Below are positions 11,010 to 24,840 of a stretch of 64,000 nt of DNA, piece by piece. A model generated the notes under the pieces. The model had not been told where the DNA came from. It saw only the letters and a list, made by a program, of their open reading frames with translations, and did no database searches. A program made the translations under genes and the position numbers. Where the stretch lies: positions 1 through 64,000 of the forward strand of contig JAODUP010001130.1 of NCBI GenBank assembly GCA_025642065.1. Reading direction: 5' to 3'. Source of the DNA: Paralvinella palmiformis (lineage: Eukaryota; Annelida; Polychaeta; Terebellida; Alvinellidae). The first letter of the stretch is position 1; the number at the start of each line of letters is the position of its first letter.

Positions 11010-11086
11010 GGACACCTCGCCCTCTTGGACGTCTCGCCCCCGGTAAAATGAGACACCTCGCCCTCATGGACATTTCGCCCTCATTA
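11010..11086. repeat. Short GC-rich minisatellite with a TCGCCC core
   Basis: Four adjacent diverged units of the type GGACAYCTCGCCCTC occur here: GACACCTCGCCCTC, GACGTCTCGCCCCC, GACACCTCGCCCTC and GACATTTCGCCCTC. They contrast with the AT-rich flanks. A 69-codon open frame across it is a by-product of the repetition. Confidence 0.7.
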
Positions 11087-12095
11087 GATCTGTGGGAATC
11101 TTTATTCGTATATCACACTATTCAATGCCACAAATAATACACTGTATGCAATTATACTAAAATAAATATATGATAAAGTACTAAGACTATAAAATTATTA
11201 TAAAATAATTAGAAGACTGTCTGAAACTAAAAAATAATAATCTTGTTCCAAAGGAATGGTAAATGTCAAAATAAAGAAATTAATCTGATATTTAAAATTA
11301 AACAATCTTGGAAGTTAATCGTCCAAGCGAACCGTCTAGATGTTGGCTTATTTGGTCAAACTATGTTCTAAGTTTTCATAAAATAAGTGAGTTTAATTAT
11401 ACTTTTTTTGGCATAAAGATAAATATTTTAAGATTTATCTTTATGGTATGGAGTACCTACTCCACAATAGAATTAACATAATAATGTTTCCTCAGGTTTT
11501 TTTCAGTGGATGATTGTCTGTATTCATGTTTCTTTCATGTTAGAAATTGTGCTCACAGGCAATTATAATGAAACAAAGAACCAAGGAATTGGACCAAAAT
11601 AATGTTAAACAAATTACGTACTTTGGTAATTGCTTCCTATTCTCATATATTATGTGAATGTACTTATACTAATAAGCGTATTCAATAATCCTAATATAAA
11701 ATGATAATCCTGGGATAATACTAGTCACAAGTAGTTTCCCCAATGGAGTCTTGGCGCAGAATGATTTAAAATTCCCTCCCAAACATAGCGTTGTCAAGAG
11801 TAACTAAAGTGCCGTGTGCACAACGCACGATAACTTTTTGTCTATGCTGCTGCCAGCAATAATAGTATTGTGTACAAAATACACGAGCAGACCTAAATGC
11901 TGGGCAAATTTACAGCATGGATGCATCATGATTGGAAATCATGATGTAACTATGTATGGTTGACCATGGACTAAAATAACATTAAATATTTGGATACATT
12001 ATGATGTGAATTTTGTTTGCCCGAAACAGTCAAACTAATTCACCTATTTGAATCAAACTAAATAAATACTAAATACGTACTATCTACATGTCCTG

Positions 12096-12149
<54 letters not shown>

Positions 12150-12595
12150 GGGGGAGAGAGAGAGAGATCAGTGATTAAATTTCAGTAGTGTGTATATTTA
12201 AATGTGTGTAAGGAATGTTACAGGGATGGAGGAGGTATGAAAAGATAACAGGTTAGTTGGGTTACTCTTGCCGGGTCATTCTATTCTCTGAAAGGGCGCC
12301 AGATAAATCGCCGAACAATACACCATAAAATCTCCGAAATTGCTCAAATTAAAAACATTGGGATTCACTTTGTGCTTGGTAAACATTCCTCTCTGAATGC
12401 CCCAAGTCTTCCAGCTACACCACCAAACCATTGTGTTTACTAATAGACGATCTTAAATATCGGTTTTGCGCCTCATTTTAAAAACTAAATAATTTCGTCT
12501 ATAGAAATGATCATGTGCTCAGAATAGCACATCGGGTGGTTTTGATAGGAATGTCTGAATACTTTAGTTGAAATATATTGTTTTCCCTAAATATT

Positions 12596-12635
<40 letters not shown>

Positions 12636-13477
12636 TTCAATCTGATTGTTTCCTCTACAATTTTTTTATATTATATACTAATAACAACATAAAAAGTCAG
12701 CTCTAGGCATAGTAATAAAAGTTCTCCTACTACCTGTCTTATATTATATTAAAGGTCGAAATATATCCGTACAATATATTATTATAGTGATTATCATTAT
12801 GTTATTATGTTATAAATATTTCAGCAGCATAAATTCTGCAAATATAATGATTATATTTCTCATGTGTTTACGTCTTATTTGATGTACTTCTTCGGTGTCA
12901 TTAAAGAGAACATTCATCTTCAGCTCCCCCTCTCCCAAGTTAAGAAGATCTTGCGCAAGATATGATGAAGATATTTTGGTCCATTTAATATATTACACTA
13001 TGATTACCTGACCTGGAGATGGCGCCACTGTAGTCGACTTCACCAAACATAGCCCGCTTTGTTTTATTTTTGTCATAAATGAAATTTAATTATTTACCAT
13101 CATAGCAATAATAAATGTATTATAGTATAACAACGACATCCGGGAAATATATGTTTACTCTTTGATCATTTTCTACAAAATAGTAAATAAATATTGAATG
13201 ACAAACTGTAATAGAAACTTGTATTTCTTTATTATTTAGTTTGGGCAGCGTATCAACATTTGCCCATCAACACCAATTACAATTTGTTAATTTGTATTTG
13301 TTGAGGTGCTCGTTACGACATTTGCGAATTCATTGTTTTAATTCCTGTGTCAAAACTTACTTAATAACATTTATGGAAAGATCCATGACATCCCCTTGAT
13401 GGTTGGCTAGTAGACTTCTGATGTGGTGCTGCCAATTTGGTGAATGACGTCAAAATCCCTCTGATGACGTAAAATAC
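11087..13477. other. AT-rich non-coding stretch with microsatellites
   Basis: No exon, RNA gene or transposon recognised. It contains a TA/GA compound microsatellite at 12097-12168 and a (TA)n run at 12600-12631. A palindromic word AAAGATAAATA/TTTATCTTT lies near 11416-11443. A TGACGTCA word lies at 13445-13452. Confidence 0.6.
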
Positions 13478-13478
13478 G

Positions 13479-13514
<36 letters not shown>
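13478..13514. repeat. (CT)n(GT)n compound microsatellite
   Basis: About 20 bp of CT repeats pass directly into about 16 bp of GT repeats. It abuts the SINE-like fragment that follows. Confidence 0.95.
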
Positions 13515-13615
13515 CCGAATCCCTAAGGAAACATCCCTCAACACACAGATCGGGGTATGATTCAAACCCGCAACATGTCGCAGCGCTCTAATCACTTATT
13601 CATCGGAACAACCAC
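13515..13615 (-). mobile_element. tRNA-derived SINE fragment
   Basis: Read on the minus strand the stretch contains ATTAGAGCGCTGCGACATG followed by GCGGGTTTGAATCATACC, which resembles a Pol III B box (GGTTTGAATC) in a tRNA-like head. The A box is poorly preserved. Confidence 0.5.
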
Positions 13616-14600
13616 ATGGTGCATACAAAGAGAAATTTGTATTTAAATATAATGATGTTTTAAGATCCGTAGTTTTAACTCGATCCGATTACATACACGA
13701 AAATTGTGGCTGACTGGATGTTGTAAAATAAAAAGATTTTTTTTTTAAATATATCTTATCAAAATAATAACGTTGGTATATGAGGATCAAAGCACTTTTA
13801 TCATCGATTATCAGTGCTGATAAGTACATACAAAGCCTATAATTATATGCAATGTTCTGAAACACTAATTGTAAATTTTCACAGACACTAATTTTATGCC
13901 CACTGGCGTTTAAACAAAAATGAAGTGACACGGTCTCATTTAAAGCCATGTTAAATCCTCGAACCATTATTTATAACGATTCCAGTACTGTGACATATTT
14001 GCACACACGTAAATCATTCAAACGGAGTTCAAAATTAACACATTCCAAAGATGAGCTAATCCCATCTGATTATATTTTTTACAAATTTCATAACCGTCAC
14101 CAAAATAAAAACCCAGAACTACGGAAGATTACCGAGGTTTATTGGCAAAATTTGAGACAAACAGATTTATTTAAATTTGTCTTTCCCGTTTGGATCAAAT
14201 TTTAGTCAACGAAGTTAGAGAAAACAAAAAGAAAGTATACCATGTAATTATCCTTAACTACAACTACATTTGATAGAGTAATCATAATGCCGCAGAGATA
14301 AAGATATACTTGGTGATGGTGAACACATTGTGCCAATTCTAAATCCAAAACACGCAGCTTTCGAAATGTCCATGCATACATGGATTCGGGACATATAAAT
14401 GCAAATGTGCATCCTGCTTTAATACATGCATATCTGTAGGTTACTGCATGCACACTTCAAACCACTTCAAATTTCGACTGGTTTAACCACGTCCCCCCCC
14501 CCTCCCCCAATAACTAATCCAGTTCACTCAGCCACAATCAAGTATCACAAACCACCAGTAACGTGAGCTGCACGGGGAACTATCTCAGTACCTTACTATT
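13616..14600. other. Non-coding stretch, no gene seen
   Basis: AT-rich sequence. Open frames of about 85-92 codons occur on both strands, but they lack recognisable domains or splice context. Confidence 0.5.
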
Positions 14601-14670
14601 ACAGACCCCAGCCCATGTAGCCTACCTTGTGCACAAAAGTGGCCGTAAAACATCAATCATCATCATCATC
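14601..14670 (+). mobile_element. 3' part of a tRNA-derived SINE
   Basis: Contains GTAGCCTACC, CACAAAAGTGGCCGTAAAAC and a final ATC-repeat tail. This matches the 3' part of the full SINE copy at 46079-46256. Confidence 0.65.
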
Positions 14671-17600
14671 CAATTACAGACCCCAAATACAAAGTAATCC
14701 CACACCATCCATCAGTAAGTAACCATGTGGTGGTTGTGACAACCAGTAATATTGTGAAGGATAAATAGGTGGTTGATTAATTCGAACCAAGAATCTCTGA
14801 AGTTTTTAGTCCAAAGATTTAAAACTACTGGAATTTTAAACAATCAACTTTCAGTTAACATCAACAACAACACTAAACAGAATAGACGTCAGTATAGTGA
14901 ACACAAGATGTTGTGACACCTTTCCAGTCACTGTCACACGCACAAGAGGCAAGTCATCTCTTCTCTTTATGCGAAGAGACAATGACCTAGATCAAGCGTC
15001 CTCTTCCCTTTTTGCTAAAAGTAATATGGCAGCAACTATATTTTATATATATGTATATATATATATAGTGTGTGTGTGTGTGTGTGTATTACACATACAC
15101 ACAACTAGGCCATACACAGCATGTAAATATTGATGTATAAAGTTATTCATTTTGGCTTTTGAATATTTAAGGAAGTAACTTTCAATAAACACCCCTAAGT
15201 GCTTGCAAATATTCAAGTATGTGTAAGCAAACACACAAACAAACAAACATTTCATTCAAGATGTCATATATTTTTATTTCAACTACAACAAGACAGTATA
15301 GCCAATCAACAATTAATATTGCATTAAAATCATTAAATATAATTATCATCACTTAGTGTTATTTAACATCAGATATTCAAGTCAGTCAGTCCTATCACAC
15401 TCACAGATAAGGCCAAACCTTTTAGTAGTTACCTGGTTCAGTCTGTGGGCTGGATTTCTATTTTAAGCCAGCCGACTCGCCATACTATAGATAAAGTGAG
15501 CCAAACTAAACAAAAATACTATACGATTATGGCGTTGTCTAAAATCTCCACGATACACCCGAGTACAGATCAATAACAGCCATGTGCTGCCATCTAGCGC
15601 GCACACACAATCTAATAGCCTTATGGTTGAAGCACTGCGATGCAAAACTTCACTTACAGGAGTTTGAATCAAGGCACTAAACCACGTATTTTTATACTTG
15701 GAATGTTTTTTAATTTATTTGTTTAAATATCAGTTCATCATCACTCGCCTGATAAATTTATCTTCAAAAGACAAATTTTGTGCCAAACCAGCTTTCATCT
15801 TCTGTCATTTACTTAATATAAACTCGATTAAATTGTCTGGTAAATTAGGACTTCTTAAGTCATAATGATGTAAGCTTTCGACAGAGAAACAAATTATTAT
15901 TCCAAAAACGTAACTTATCAGCGGTATTTCCTACAAATCACACACAAAAGCAATAGTCAGCAAAGTTTGTGTGCATGTTTTTCTATGCAAGTGGGAAATC
16001 AGTGTGTTTCCATCCTGCCCCACACACACTTTACGAGTTGTTCATGGCGTTTTTTGTTGGGTTAATTGTGTTTATTTAGCCTCGCCATTGGTCACATCTG
16101 TAACACAAAGCCCAGAAGCGACTATTTAGGTTCCCAGTGTTTGTACCTGAATGGCACCAGGTATGAGGAACATCTGTAGTCATAACTCAACCAGGAATAT
16201 GTGAACTGACAGATTACTGATCAACTGTACAGATCAGTATGTGTTGGCCAACATGTAGCAAGACATACCATAAATGATGACAATCAATAAGACATGTGAT
16301 TGGTAATTGCAGAAAGCCCTACTCTGCAATTGAATTAATCATTTACAATATATATACTGCGAATTACCGCGTTTCTTCTGCCACAATAAGTAATTAACAC
16401 AAACACAGGATGCTAGCTTCTGTCATCAGCAAAATCAACTAGAAGCTTCACAGTTTAAATTCATAAACCAGTTATTGGCAGCTCTGGTTCCTCACACGAT
16501 GCTCAACTGTGGCTCAACCAACCACCTGAATAATGACGGTTACTACATCTATTAACTAGTAACCATAAATAGCATACACCATGGGGAGTTCAGTATATGT
16601 CAGCTTGTATTGTACTGGCCCATACCAATTGTTGGAATACAAAAGATAAACACAGAAAAACCAAACCAGATTGATAGAAACATGTACAAGATTAACCAAA
16701 AAATAATAAGAATTTAGTTGTCACAACAAGATATTAGAAAACATTTAAAATAATTATGACAAACCCCCCAAAAAGGTAGACTTTTTATAACAATATTCTT
16801 AATTCACTGTTCATCATTTAGTTATGCTCTCTTGATATGGTCATAATCCACCGAGAATACTGTCAAGAGGTCATGGGAGAGTAGGGTACTTGCATCACTG
16901 CAAACTAGTCTGTCTGGACACCACACCGCTAGCCAAGTCACGCACTCCTTCTCTATGAATCGTATTATTTTTCCTGTGTTCCAAATACCTAAGCAGCGAG
17001 CCTGATCAGCTAGAAGCATCACAACAATGGAACACACAAAATGGAATGTTTTTACCCGTTTTGATTTCTAAACAGCACACAAATATATTTGCGGGCACTT
17101 CACTGCATAAATATACAACTGTACGATATTAACCTTTTCTTTCGCACACACACACACACACACACACACCAGTGACTGAAAATCTACTCAATAATTCAGA
17201 TTTCTCAAGCACTCATTCTCATCAAAGTCAATAAAGATTAAACCAATAGCAGAGCTAATACCACTGATTAATGGCACATTGAAAATGGACAAATAATACT
17301 ATTCACACACTTCATAACAATAAAATTCATAAATATTTACTTTTAATTAACCCCCTTTATACGCAAACAAATTAAATTTAAACATTTCTGGGGGGAAACC
17401 AACACATTTCCATGCATCTTAACACCCCCCCCCCCACACACACACCCCAAATTCACTACTTGTAATATTTAGTTTACTTTTATAACGCTATCACAAAGAA
17501 ATTTGAATTATTACTTCATTACAAACAAGGCTTCTTTAATGTTTACTCTTTTAACGAATACTTTTAAATTTTAAAATACTTTTCAAACTATCAGTAAAGC

Positions 17601-17819
17601 CAAGCATAGTAATTTTGAAAATACAGTCAACACAAACTAATAATTAAATATATATATAAATATAATAAATCTAGCTCAAAATAATTAAAATAAACAACTA
17701 GACTGGTATTTAATCAATACTACATCTAACTTAAAATGTACAATTGTCACGTTTTAGAAAATTTCAAACTATTACACTTCTGTTACAATTATCACTTGCT
17801 ATCAGTCGTTTAAGCTAAA
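14671..17819. other. AT-rich stretch with microsatellites, no gene assigned
   Basis: Includes TA/GT repeats at 15040-15090, a (CA)n at 17145-17170 and a CTCF-like word on the minus strand at 15588-15600. A 71-codon minus-strand frame at 16822-17037 (containing LADQARCLGIWNTGKIIRFI) is the only open frame with a protein-like composition. I do not recognise it and see no flanking splice evidence. Confidence 0.45.
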
Positions 17820-18099
17820 CGTGACTAGATCTAGATTCCATTCTCTGCCGTCATTTTGACATTGTCCCCAAAGAAAAGAAAAAACGATGTGCCATACGAG
17901 GTTATCCTCTCCAATTTTGGCGTCGCTTCGTGCCAGGTAGTTTATTCGTATGATGTTGAAGAATAGTGGCAACACTGCCTTTGTTCACTGAATCTCATAT
18001 AATTGGTAAAAAAAGGCAGTGCTGCGCCAGTTACAAGACAAATGTACAACCCAGGCAGGCTATTCCGTATCCGTGACTAGCACGACCTTTCCATGTCCC

Positions 18100-18112
18100 T
18101 CACTAGATGGCG
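18100..18112 (+). promoter_or_regulatory. CTCF-like motif
   Basis: TCACTAGATGGCG matches 12 of 13 positions of the animal CTCF core CCASYAGRKGGCR. It lies in the CpG-rich region. Binding is inference from sequence only. Confidence 0.4.
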
Positions 18113-20532
18113 GGCCGATCGCCATTAGACTCCCGGAACAGTCGATTGGTGGCAGCACTGCGGTCGCTGTCCCACGCACACCACTCTGTATGGTCGTGGC
18201 TGTTCGTAAGACAACGACAGAAGTGTCTGGTAATGAATGATCTATGCCGTTTCGAACTTGATCGTGATGTGATGACGCTCTTTACAATCCGGACGATGTC
18301 AAAGGTCAAGGTTTCCTATTCGACGAACAAAAAGAACTGGAATTCCCAGTGGTGCATTAATGATCAAGTCCATTCCACAAAATGAAAATTTTAGCATGAA
18401 TAAATCCAACCCAGAAATCGGAATAGAATAAGAGAGACACGGCTCCACTCCCAGCTCTTCATTGGCAATTTCCTATCAAGTTTAACCCTCGCCAATCTCC
18501 CCGAATCCAGTCAAAATGGCAAGCCGATCATCCCCACAATAAGACGAACTGTTAAGTAGAGACTCAACAGTTACCGAAGTGGCGTTGAAATATCGGTGAA
18601 ACTTTCGAACAGGAACCGTGAAGATGGTAGCCATTTAACCGGCCGATCAGCAGGCCAAAGTAGACAACCGGTGAACGATTTCCGTTTATTTATAGTCAAC
18701 GTTTAGTACAACGAAGTACGAGTGCCTATCCCCGGCCAAGCACGTAATGGCCGACCCAATCGGGTACGAGTTGTGCATGGTGACATGTAGGCCACTATGC
18801 CGCCAATAAGCCGACATCCTGGGGCCTAGAATATGTGGCCACGGATACAGGTCAGCTGATTATGGTTAATATAATGGATCACTATTTTAAACCGATATTC
18901 ACCCCACCGCCAGCTGTCCACGATGGGCATTACCTCGTTTCAGCCAGCCGGTGTCGCGTCGGTTTCAGCCGGTGCTCACTCGGCCCCGGTTCAGCGAAAC
19001 TGGCCATTGCCCAATAGAGGCACTACTACGGGATTATATAAAATTTACCTGGTTAATCCCGGCCCGTTTATGTCGAACCGAATCCGGCACAGACCTACCC
19101 CATATTAGCTATTTACTCAGTTGGATACCCCCCCCCCCAACCTGACAAAACGTTAGCCCTTTGTTCGACTAAAAGAGGGGCCCAGCCCATCACGACAAAT
19201 TTCATCATACTCCACAGTTAATTTCAGGCTGACGTGAATTACCTTCCCTAAAATAAATCGAGCCAGATTTATGACCACGAGAGAGCACGGACCTTATCAT
19301 ACGTAGGTAGATGATATATTCAGTGTGTGCCCACAATAAAGAAACACCAAATAATGCACTATTTCAACCGTCAGACACGTTATAACACACAGACACACAA
19401 GCACAGAGAAAGAGAACAGGAATGTACCTAGTTGAGCACATAAATGACTAAATATTGATGCCATTAATGAAACCGACAAAAAAAATTATAATATCAGTTA
19501 AATCCTTATAGTTTAATTACTATCTTTCGCCTCCGCCATCCTACATACTCGGTTGAGGTTGTCCGTAATGTATAATCACAAATACCCAGGATCTCCGGCC
19601 AAGTCGGCGAAAACGTGGATAATCACATCCCGAAAAACTGTCCGGTTGGAAGCATCTCTCTCCACACTCACCTTGGCCCCATCACGTGTCGTTCGGGTCA
19701 CGATCAGCCGCGCAAATTGTGAATATACCAAACCAGATAGATAAAATTATCAACTATAGATCAGCAGCTATGAGAAGAAGTCTGCCATTTCTCCGCGAGC
19801 ACGACGAGACACCCTGACAGCCAGAACAGCTGATGCTCAACTGTTAGACCGATCTCAAACAAACGTGACAGTCACACACTGCCGGCGAATGGTTCAAGTA
19901 CAGTCACGAATGCAGCACACCGGGGGCCCCGGATCCCGACTGTTTTCCGCACGCCGTAAATCCCGCTTCCGAAATCTTCGAACTGGCCCAACTGCGATCC
20001 AGCTTCGAACCCACCGGGTTCAAGTCCCAGGAAAAAATGATGAAACCCGAACATTTTCAAGCAATAAATACATCCGCCACAGCCCGGCCTGGCCTTGTTT
20101 ACATCGGCAACGTGGAGGCCATCACGTAGGCACCTCCACCGGGGCTCGCCGCCTAATTTGCATAATTTACTTTCCGTATATGAAGATCGCTCCGCCCCAT
20201 CGTGACGTCATGATCGGCAGCGAGGCTCGCTACAAGCGGGCGCAAGGGAGCGGCCCCCCTCTACGGCGAGAGAACGTGACTTCGTTCTCTGAGCAATTCC
20301 CAGAAATACGCCTGCGTGCGGGTGGTATGGGCCGGCCATGTACGTGCACGGCCGGAGCTACGTACGTGCAGAGCTGGCGTATACCTGCGAGCTGATTAGA
20401 GGACGTAGGACTCCCCCCCTCCCCGGCTCTTACCCAACCGCCCAGCAGCTACGTGCCCGCGATAAACCTTCAGGTCGAGCTGACCTAGCGGGCCTACTTA
20501 TTACGAACGACTAGACTGGGCTGGAGAGAAGG

Positions 20533-20563
20533 GGCTGATTCACGTATTCAATGTGAATCAGCC
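20533..20563. repeat. Perfect 11-bp inverted repeat (hairpin)
   Basis: GGCTGATTCAC and GTGAATCAGCC are exact reverse complements separated by nine bases. It stands alone in the GC-rich region with no recognised gene around it. Confidence 0.8.
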
Positions 20564-21919
20564 GTAGCCTCGGATCTATGATTTGTGATGTCGAAGCGGG
20601 GACGGATGGCGTTCGTGTTTTAAGTGCAGTTGCATATACCTCTGCATATTTAACGCAAGGCCAAATAAATACACCCACAGACACATAGTTTGTGGTAAGA
20701 CAGCCCGACCCAGGGCCCGATTTACCATGTTGACGTCATGCAGTAATGAAAACACTTCACTTCTAAGATGACTATACTAGAAGCGGCATTTTTGTTTAAT
20801 AAAACGTGATAGCCGAGTCCTAGCCGCTAAATAGACATGTGTATTGATTCCTCGATACGACCCATGTACGTGTACGAATATACTCGGTTAGCTATGACAC
20901 ACACACAGACACACACACACAGACACGTGCAGGCCAGATAGGCGCAAAATAAATACGTGCCTCGGTTCTAATATATATGTGTACTTAAAGGATTTAGTCT
21001 TCACACACACGCGCGCACACGAATGTACGTGTGCGCGCGGGGGGGCTGTAAATAAACAATCCCTTGTAGGCTTATAAGAACAAACCTGCACCGGAAGTGG
21101 TGAAACAAACTAGGCCAATTACAAACATTACATCACTTTATGACTGAAATCCACATAAATGGATAAATTATATAAAAATGATCCCATCATCACCCATTTG
21201 TACCCGGATTAGATTATGCACTAGATAGTACACGAAAACAGACATGTGTCCGATACTACATAAAATATACAAGTATTTATTCTTTTTCCCATAGCGAACA
21301 AAGATCCCCTATCGCAGTTGTCGATCAGGTCATATTTCTATTACCTGGCAACAACGTCCGCAACTTTTGTATTATCAATCACACACACACACACACACAC
21401 ACACATTCCTGATGTCTGCATAGTTAACGCGATCTAAAACTATGAATTTAGCGGGCGAAGAGCGCCATTTTAAACCGGGCCGAAAAGCTATCGGCAACTC
21501 GCCTGTAACTCTAACCTTGTTTATCTTGGATGATGTCAGCATAGACACGTTTAGCTCAGTGCTTCGTGCGCCATGTCAAGTGTCGGCGGTCTGCGGGTTC
21601 TCTGCCTCTGAGGACATTGCCGTATTTGATGAACTGTACCTGAGGTTGGTCCTAGGTTTTGGTTTATATCAGTGACCGGCCCAGTGCCAGGGTCGGGACA
21701 AGCGACTCACGTTGGAAAGATTACCATCTCGGAACGGTGTGGCAATCGGTGAGACCGCGACACGGCACGTCACGTTCCTGTGCTTGTGTGCCTGTGCGTG
21801 TATGTCACGGTGTGTGTGTGTGTGTGTTAGAGAAATGGATGAAAAGGCACTGGCACAGAGAATCAGAAATTATAGTTAATAATTTTGGACGATTCATCAG
21901 CTGTTATGTACTAAGAAAT

Positions 21920-21950
<31 letters not shown>

Positions 21951-23167
21951 ATATAGATTATATTAAGCTACGCCATTCTTTTCCAGCTACGGGTCATTAA
22001 TATTGACTTGAGGCTGTTTAGTTTCTGTGTCAGTAGAACGCTGAGCGCGGAGATTTTTCTTTTCGCCGTTTAAGCGCTCGCTGGATGCCGAGCTGCTGTA
22101 CTCGCTACGGAAAATTACTGGGCTTCGGTTCGACTTTTTTCCTTCTAAATTTATACGAAAAGCGAATAGGAATCAACACAGAGACCCGGCCCACACTCTT
22201 CTGGGTGAGGCTACCTCCGATTCGCCTGACTACCGGCATAACTAAATGCCGAAACGCCAACGGATGTTTTGAATAGAATGCTAACGTTAAAAAGTGTACA
22301 TTTGAATCGAACTAATATAGTAATAAATCACAGATCTGACAGTGATCAAAATGGGTAAAAATAGCCAGATATGTGGGCATGTTGGGGGGGGGACTATGGC
22401 AGATTTCTTTAAAATTTTCCATAATGTTAGATTGCATTATGGAGAATAGTGAGACCCCAGTGTCACAGAGGAGGCATATACCATAACCGTCCAAGATTAG
22501 CTGTTACAGTTCTTGTCGTGTCTATATTGTGCGTTGGCATGACAACACTCGGCACAACCCCCCCCCTCCCCCGACAACTGACATCGCGGTTGGTCATGGA
22601 CTGCTGGCTATGTCTGAAAGGTGTTTCATCTTTAATTTCTCGTCCTTGACCCCCCGAAACTACTCTATCCGACCAGCCTACGTTAGTGACAGCGAAGTCA
22701 CATTTTCGCATTCCACGTACCTTTATGCCTTAATACATGCAACATCACACACACACAGTGACACAGCATTCCCAGCGTACATGTGGTTGATTGACAGGTC
22801 AGGTAACCCGGCAGTCACGGTTTGTTGACATAACCGTGTTGGTTGTCACATCGTGTTTGGCGTGACACATCATCAAGCCCACGTAATATAGTCACACACC
22901 TAGCACACATGATGACACTCACGAACCTTGTTTAACGGCCAAATCGTTGACACGGAGTACTTCAAACTGTGTATATACCACGAAATGGCGGCTTTATTTA
23001 TAGCACATTTCATATATTTATTGCAGCTTGTTCAGGTTTTATGCCAGCACGATATACAAAAGCATGCATTTAATCATTATCGCGGTGTGTGTGTGTGTGT
23101 GGTATTTTACATGTTACACTATCTAACATTTACATTCATTTAGAAGCACATGAAGATGGCGTGAGCC

Positions 23168-23310
23168 TACGTACGCCGTGGGACAGTTGGTAGCATGCTG
23201 CGCACCAAACCTGCAGTTCGTGAGGTCGAATCTCAGTTCGTGTTGGAAGCGTCTGCGCGGTGTTTCATCCAACAGTGAACGGTTTCAAACGCTGTATGAC
23301 TAACGCTACG
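23168..23310 (+). mobile_element. tRNA-derived SINE
   Basis: A tRNA-like head GCCGTGGGACAGTTGGTAGC (A box) is followed about 35 bp later by GAGGTCGAATCTC (B box) and a non-tRNA body. The fold is not a normal tRNA (no matching acceptor end), so it is a Pol III-type retroposon rather than a tRNA gene. Confidence 0.6.
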
Positions 23311-24747
23311 GGGTACACTGTTCGGCGTCGAGGTACCGAATTAATCTCTGTGAACGTGTTCATTCGAATGAACACATTCCTATGTGTTTCAGTATGAACA
23401 CAAATACTGGAGCTTGTTATATATATTAATTGGTAGTTCATTGTTCTGGTAAATATGTTCATAACAAGTTCGTTGTTTTCTAAGTCGTTATATGACTTTA
23501 TACATCTGGTTAGTCATCATAAGCTCATCAGTATAGGCGACCACCAATAATTGCTATACATCTCAAATATTTTCTGGTCCAGCATAATAATGATGTTATC
23601 CAATATATATATATATATATATTTTAAAAAGCCCCTTTGCTAGATGATGAAATGAAAAAGTTGTTGTAAATAAGAGCCGACAGACTTCCGCTTTGCCGCT
23701 CAAAACTCGATGATGTCACAGACAGATGTTGAGAGCGCCCCTGAGGCATGACCGTCTCCATTTGAGCAATATTACCAGATGTTCTTTAGCCTCTGACTGG
23801 TCTAACCGGAGACATATGACAGACGGTGGGAGGGGCCTGTACGTGCACTCCATAGGGGAAAACATATCGAACAGATTCATATGGAACACCTGGATTCGAC
23901 CCCACGACCTGAAGTCTACAACGTTGTCCTCTATCACATACTACCAGCAGACTTTCAAACAACGGGCGTCAAAGGATCAAGTAGACGTTGTCACGGATTC
24001 AGCCATCTGGATTCAGTCAGCGCATTTTACTTCACATCCACGTATCAGTTTAAACTGTGATTTATATTCAGGAAAGAAAAGTCATTCAGGTGTGTTTAGT
24101 TGAGTTCTCATTTAGTGACAAATCCACACCCACACGTTTGTTTTAAATGTTGACACAAAACTGCTCGTTCTTTCTAGTTGTTGAAATAGGTCGTTAATAT
24201 TAGTTGTAATAATAATAATTATTATAACAACAACAATAACAGCAACAATTATACAGTGGCCGGTGGTTACATTTAATATGAATGAACTGCAGAAAAACCT
24301 TGATAATCCGTAGTTTGAATTATCCGTCAACACAAAAGTGAAATAAAGCTGCCTTGATACAAACGGCTTCATTTAATTAACGGGGAGACTTCTCGTATAA
24401 ACCGACCTCCAGTAGATACCATCAGTCATCATCATACACCGACACTCTGCCAACAAACATATAACCCGGTACATATATTATCTACTCAACCGCCCAGCAG
24501 CCCACCCGATGTACTGAAGAAAACACAAAAGTCATCTCCTACCCGAAGTCTTCAAACTCTCGGATCACCACCTAGCGGCAGTGATTATCAGAAAAGCAAC
24601 ATTTGGATCGGACACCATCATTCCACTTCTCATGAACGACCACTACAACACCACCATCAACAACAACGTCACAGCATAAATTAACACCAGGTCACAGCCG
24701 GGGGGGGGGGTCTCTACCCAAACTTCAACAAGTGACAATACGATCAG
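23311..24747. other. Non-coding stretch, no gene assigned
   Basis: A (TA)n microsatellite at 23602-23622 and an ATT/AAC-rich stretch near 24205-24250. The 125-codon plus-strand frame at 23726-24103 has no recognisable domain, so it is not annotated as a gene. Confidence 0.5.
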
Positions 24748-24840
24748 TCAGTAGGGTGGCCGACCAGCTGCTGGCAGGTCCTATAGCTATGGATTCGAAT
24801 CCACCAACCAGATTGCCACATATTTAATAATGGCGGGTAA
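24748..24840 (+). mobile_element. tRNA-derived SINE fragment
   Basis: GTAGGGTGGCCGACCAGCTG starts a tRNA-like head and GGATTCGAATCC is a good B box about 50 bp later. The downstream body is short and diverged. Confidence 0.45.

Larger units (their letters stand above)
17820..22720. promoter_or_regulatory. GC/CpG-rich region, probable promoter territory
   Basis: Base composition changes here from AT-rich to clearly GC- and CpG-richer, most strongly at 17.9-18.4 and 19.5-20.6 kb. CpG-rich stretches in otherwise AT-rich invertebrate DNA often mark promoters or first exons. A consensus splice donor exists on the minus strand near 19672 (AAG/GTGAGTG), which could end a 5' non-coding exon. TGACGTCA words lie at 20203-20210 and 20731-20738. 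I could not recognise a protein in any frame, including the 176-codon plus-strand frame at 19865-20395. CA/TG microsatellites lie at 20898-20923, 21379-21405, 21810-21828 and 21926-21952. Confidence 0.4.

Noticed and set aside
16822..17037. 71-codon minus-strand frame with protein-like composition
   Set aside because: I do not recognise any family, and no acceptor or partner exon is evident. Kept only as a remark in the region entry.
19865..20395. 176-codon plus-strand open frame in the CpG-rich region
   Set aside because: GC-rich DNA has few stops. The translation has no domain, no conserved pattern and no clear start context, and overlapping frames exist on the other strand.
23726..24103. 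125-codon plus-strand frame
   Set aside because: No recognisable domain, no flanking exon and unremarkable composition.
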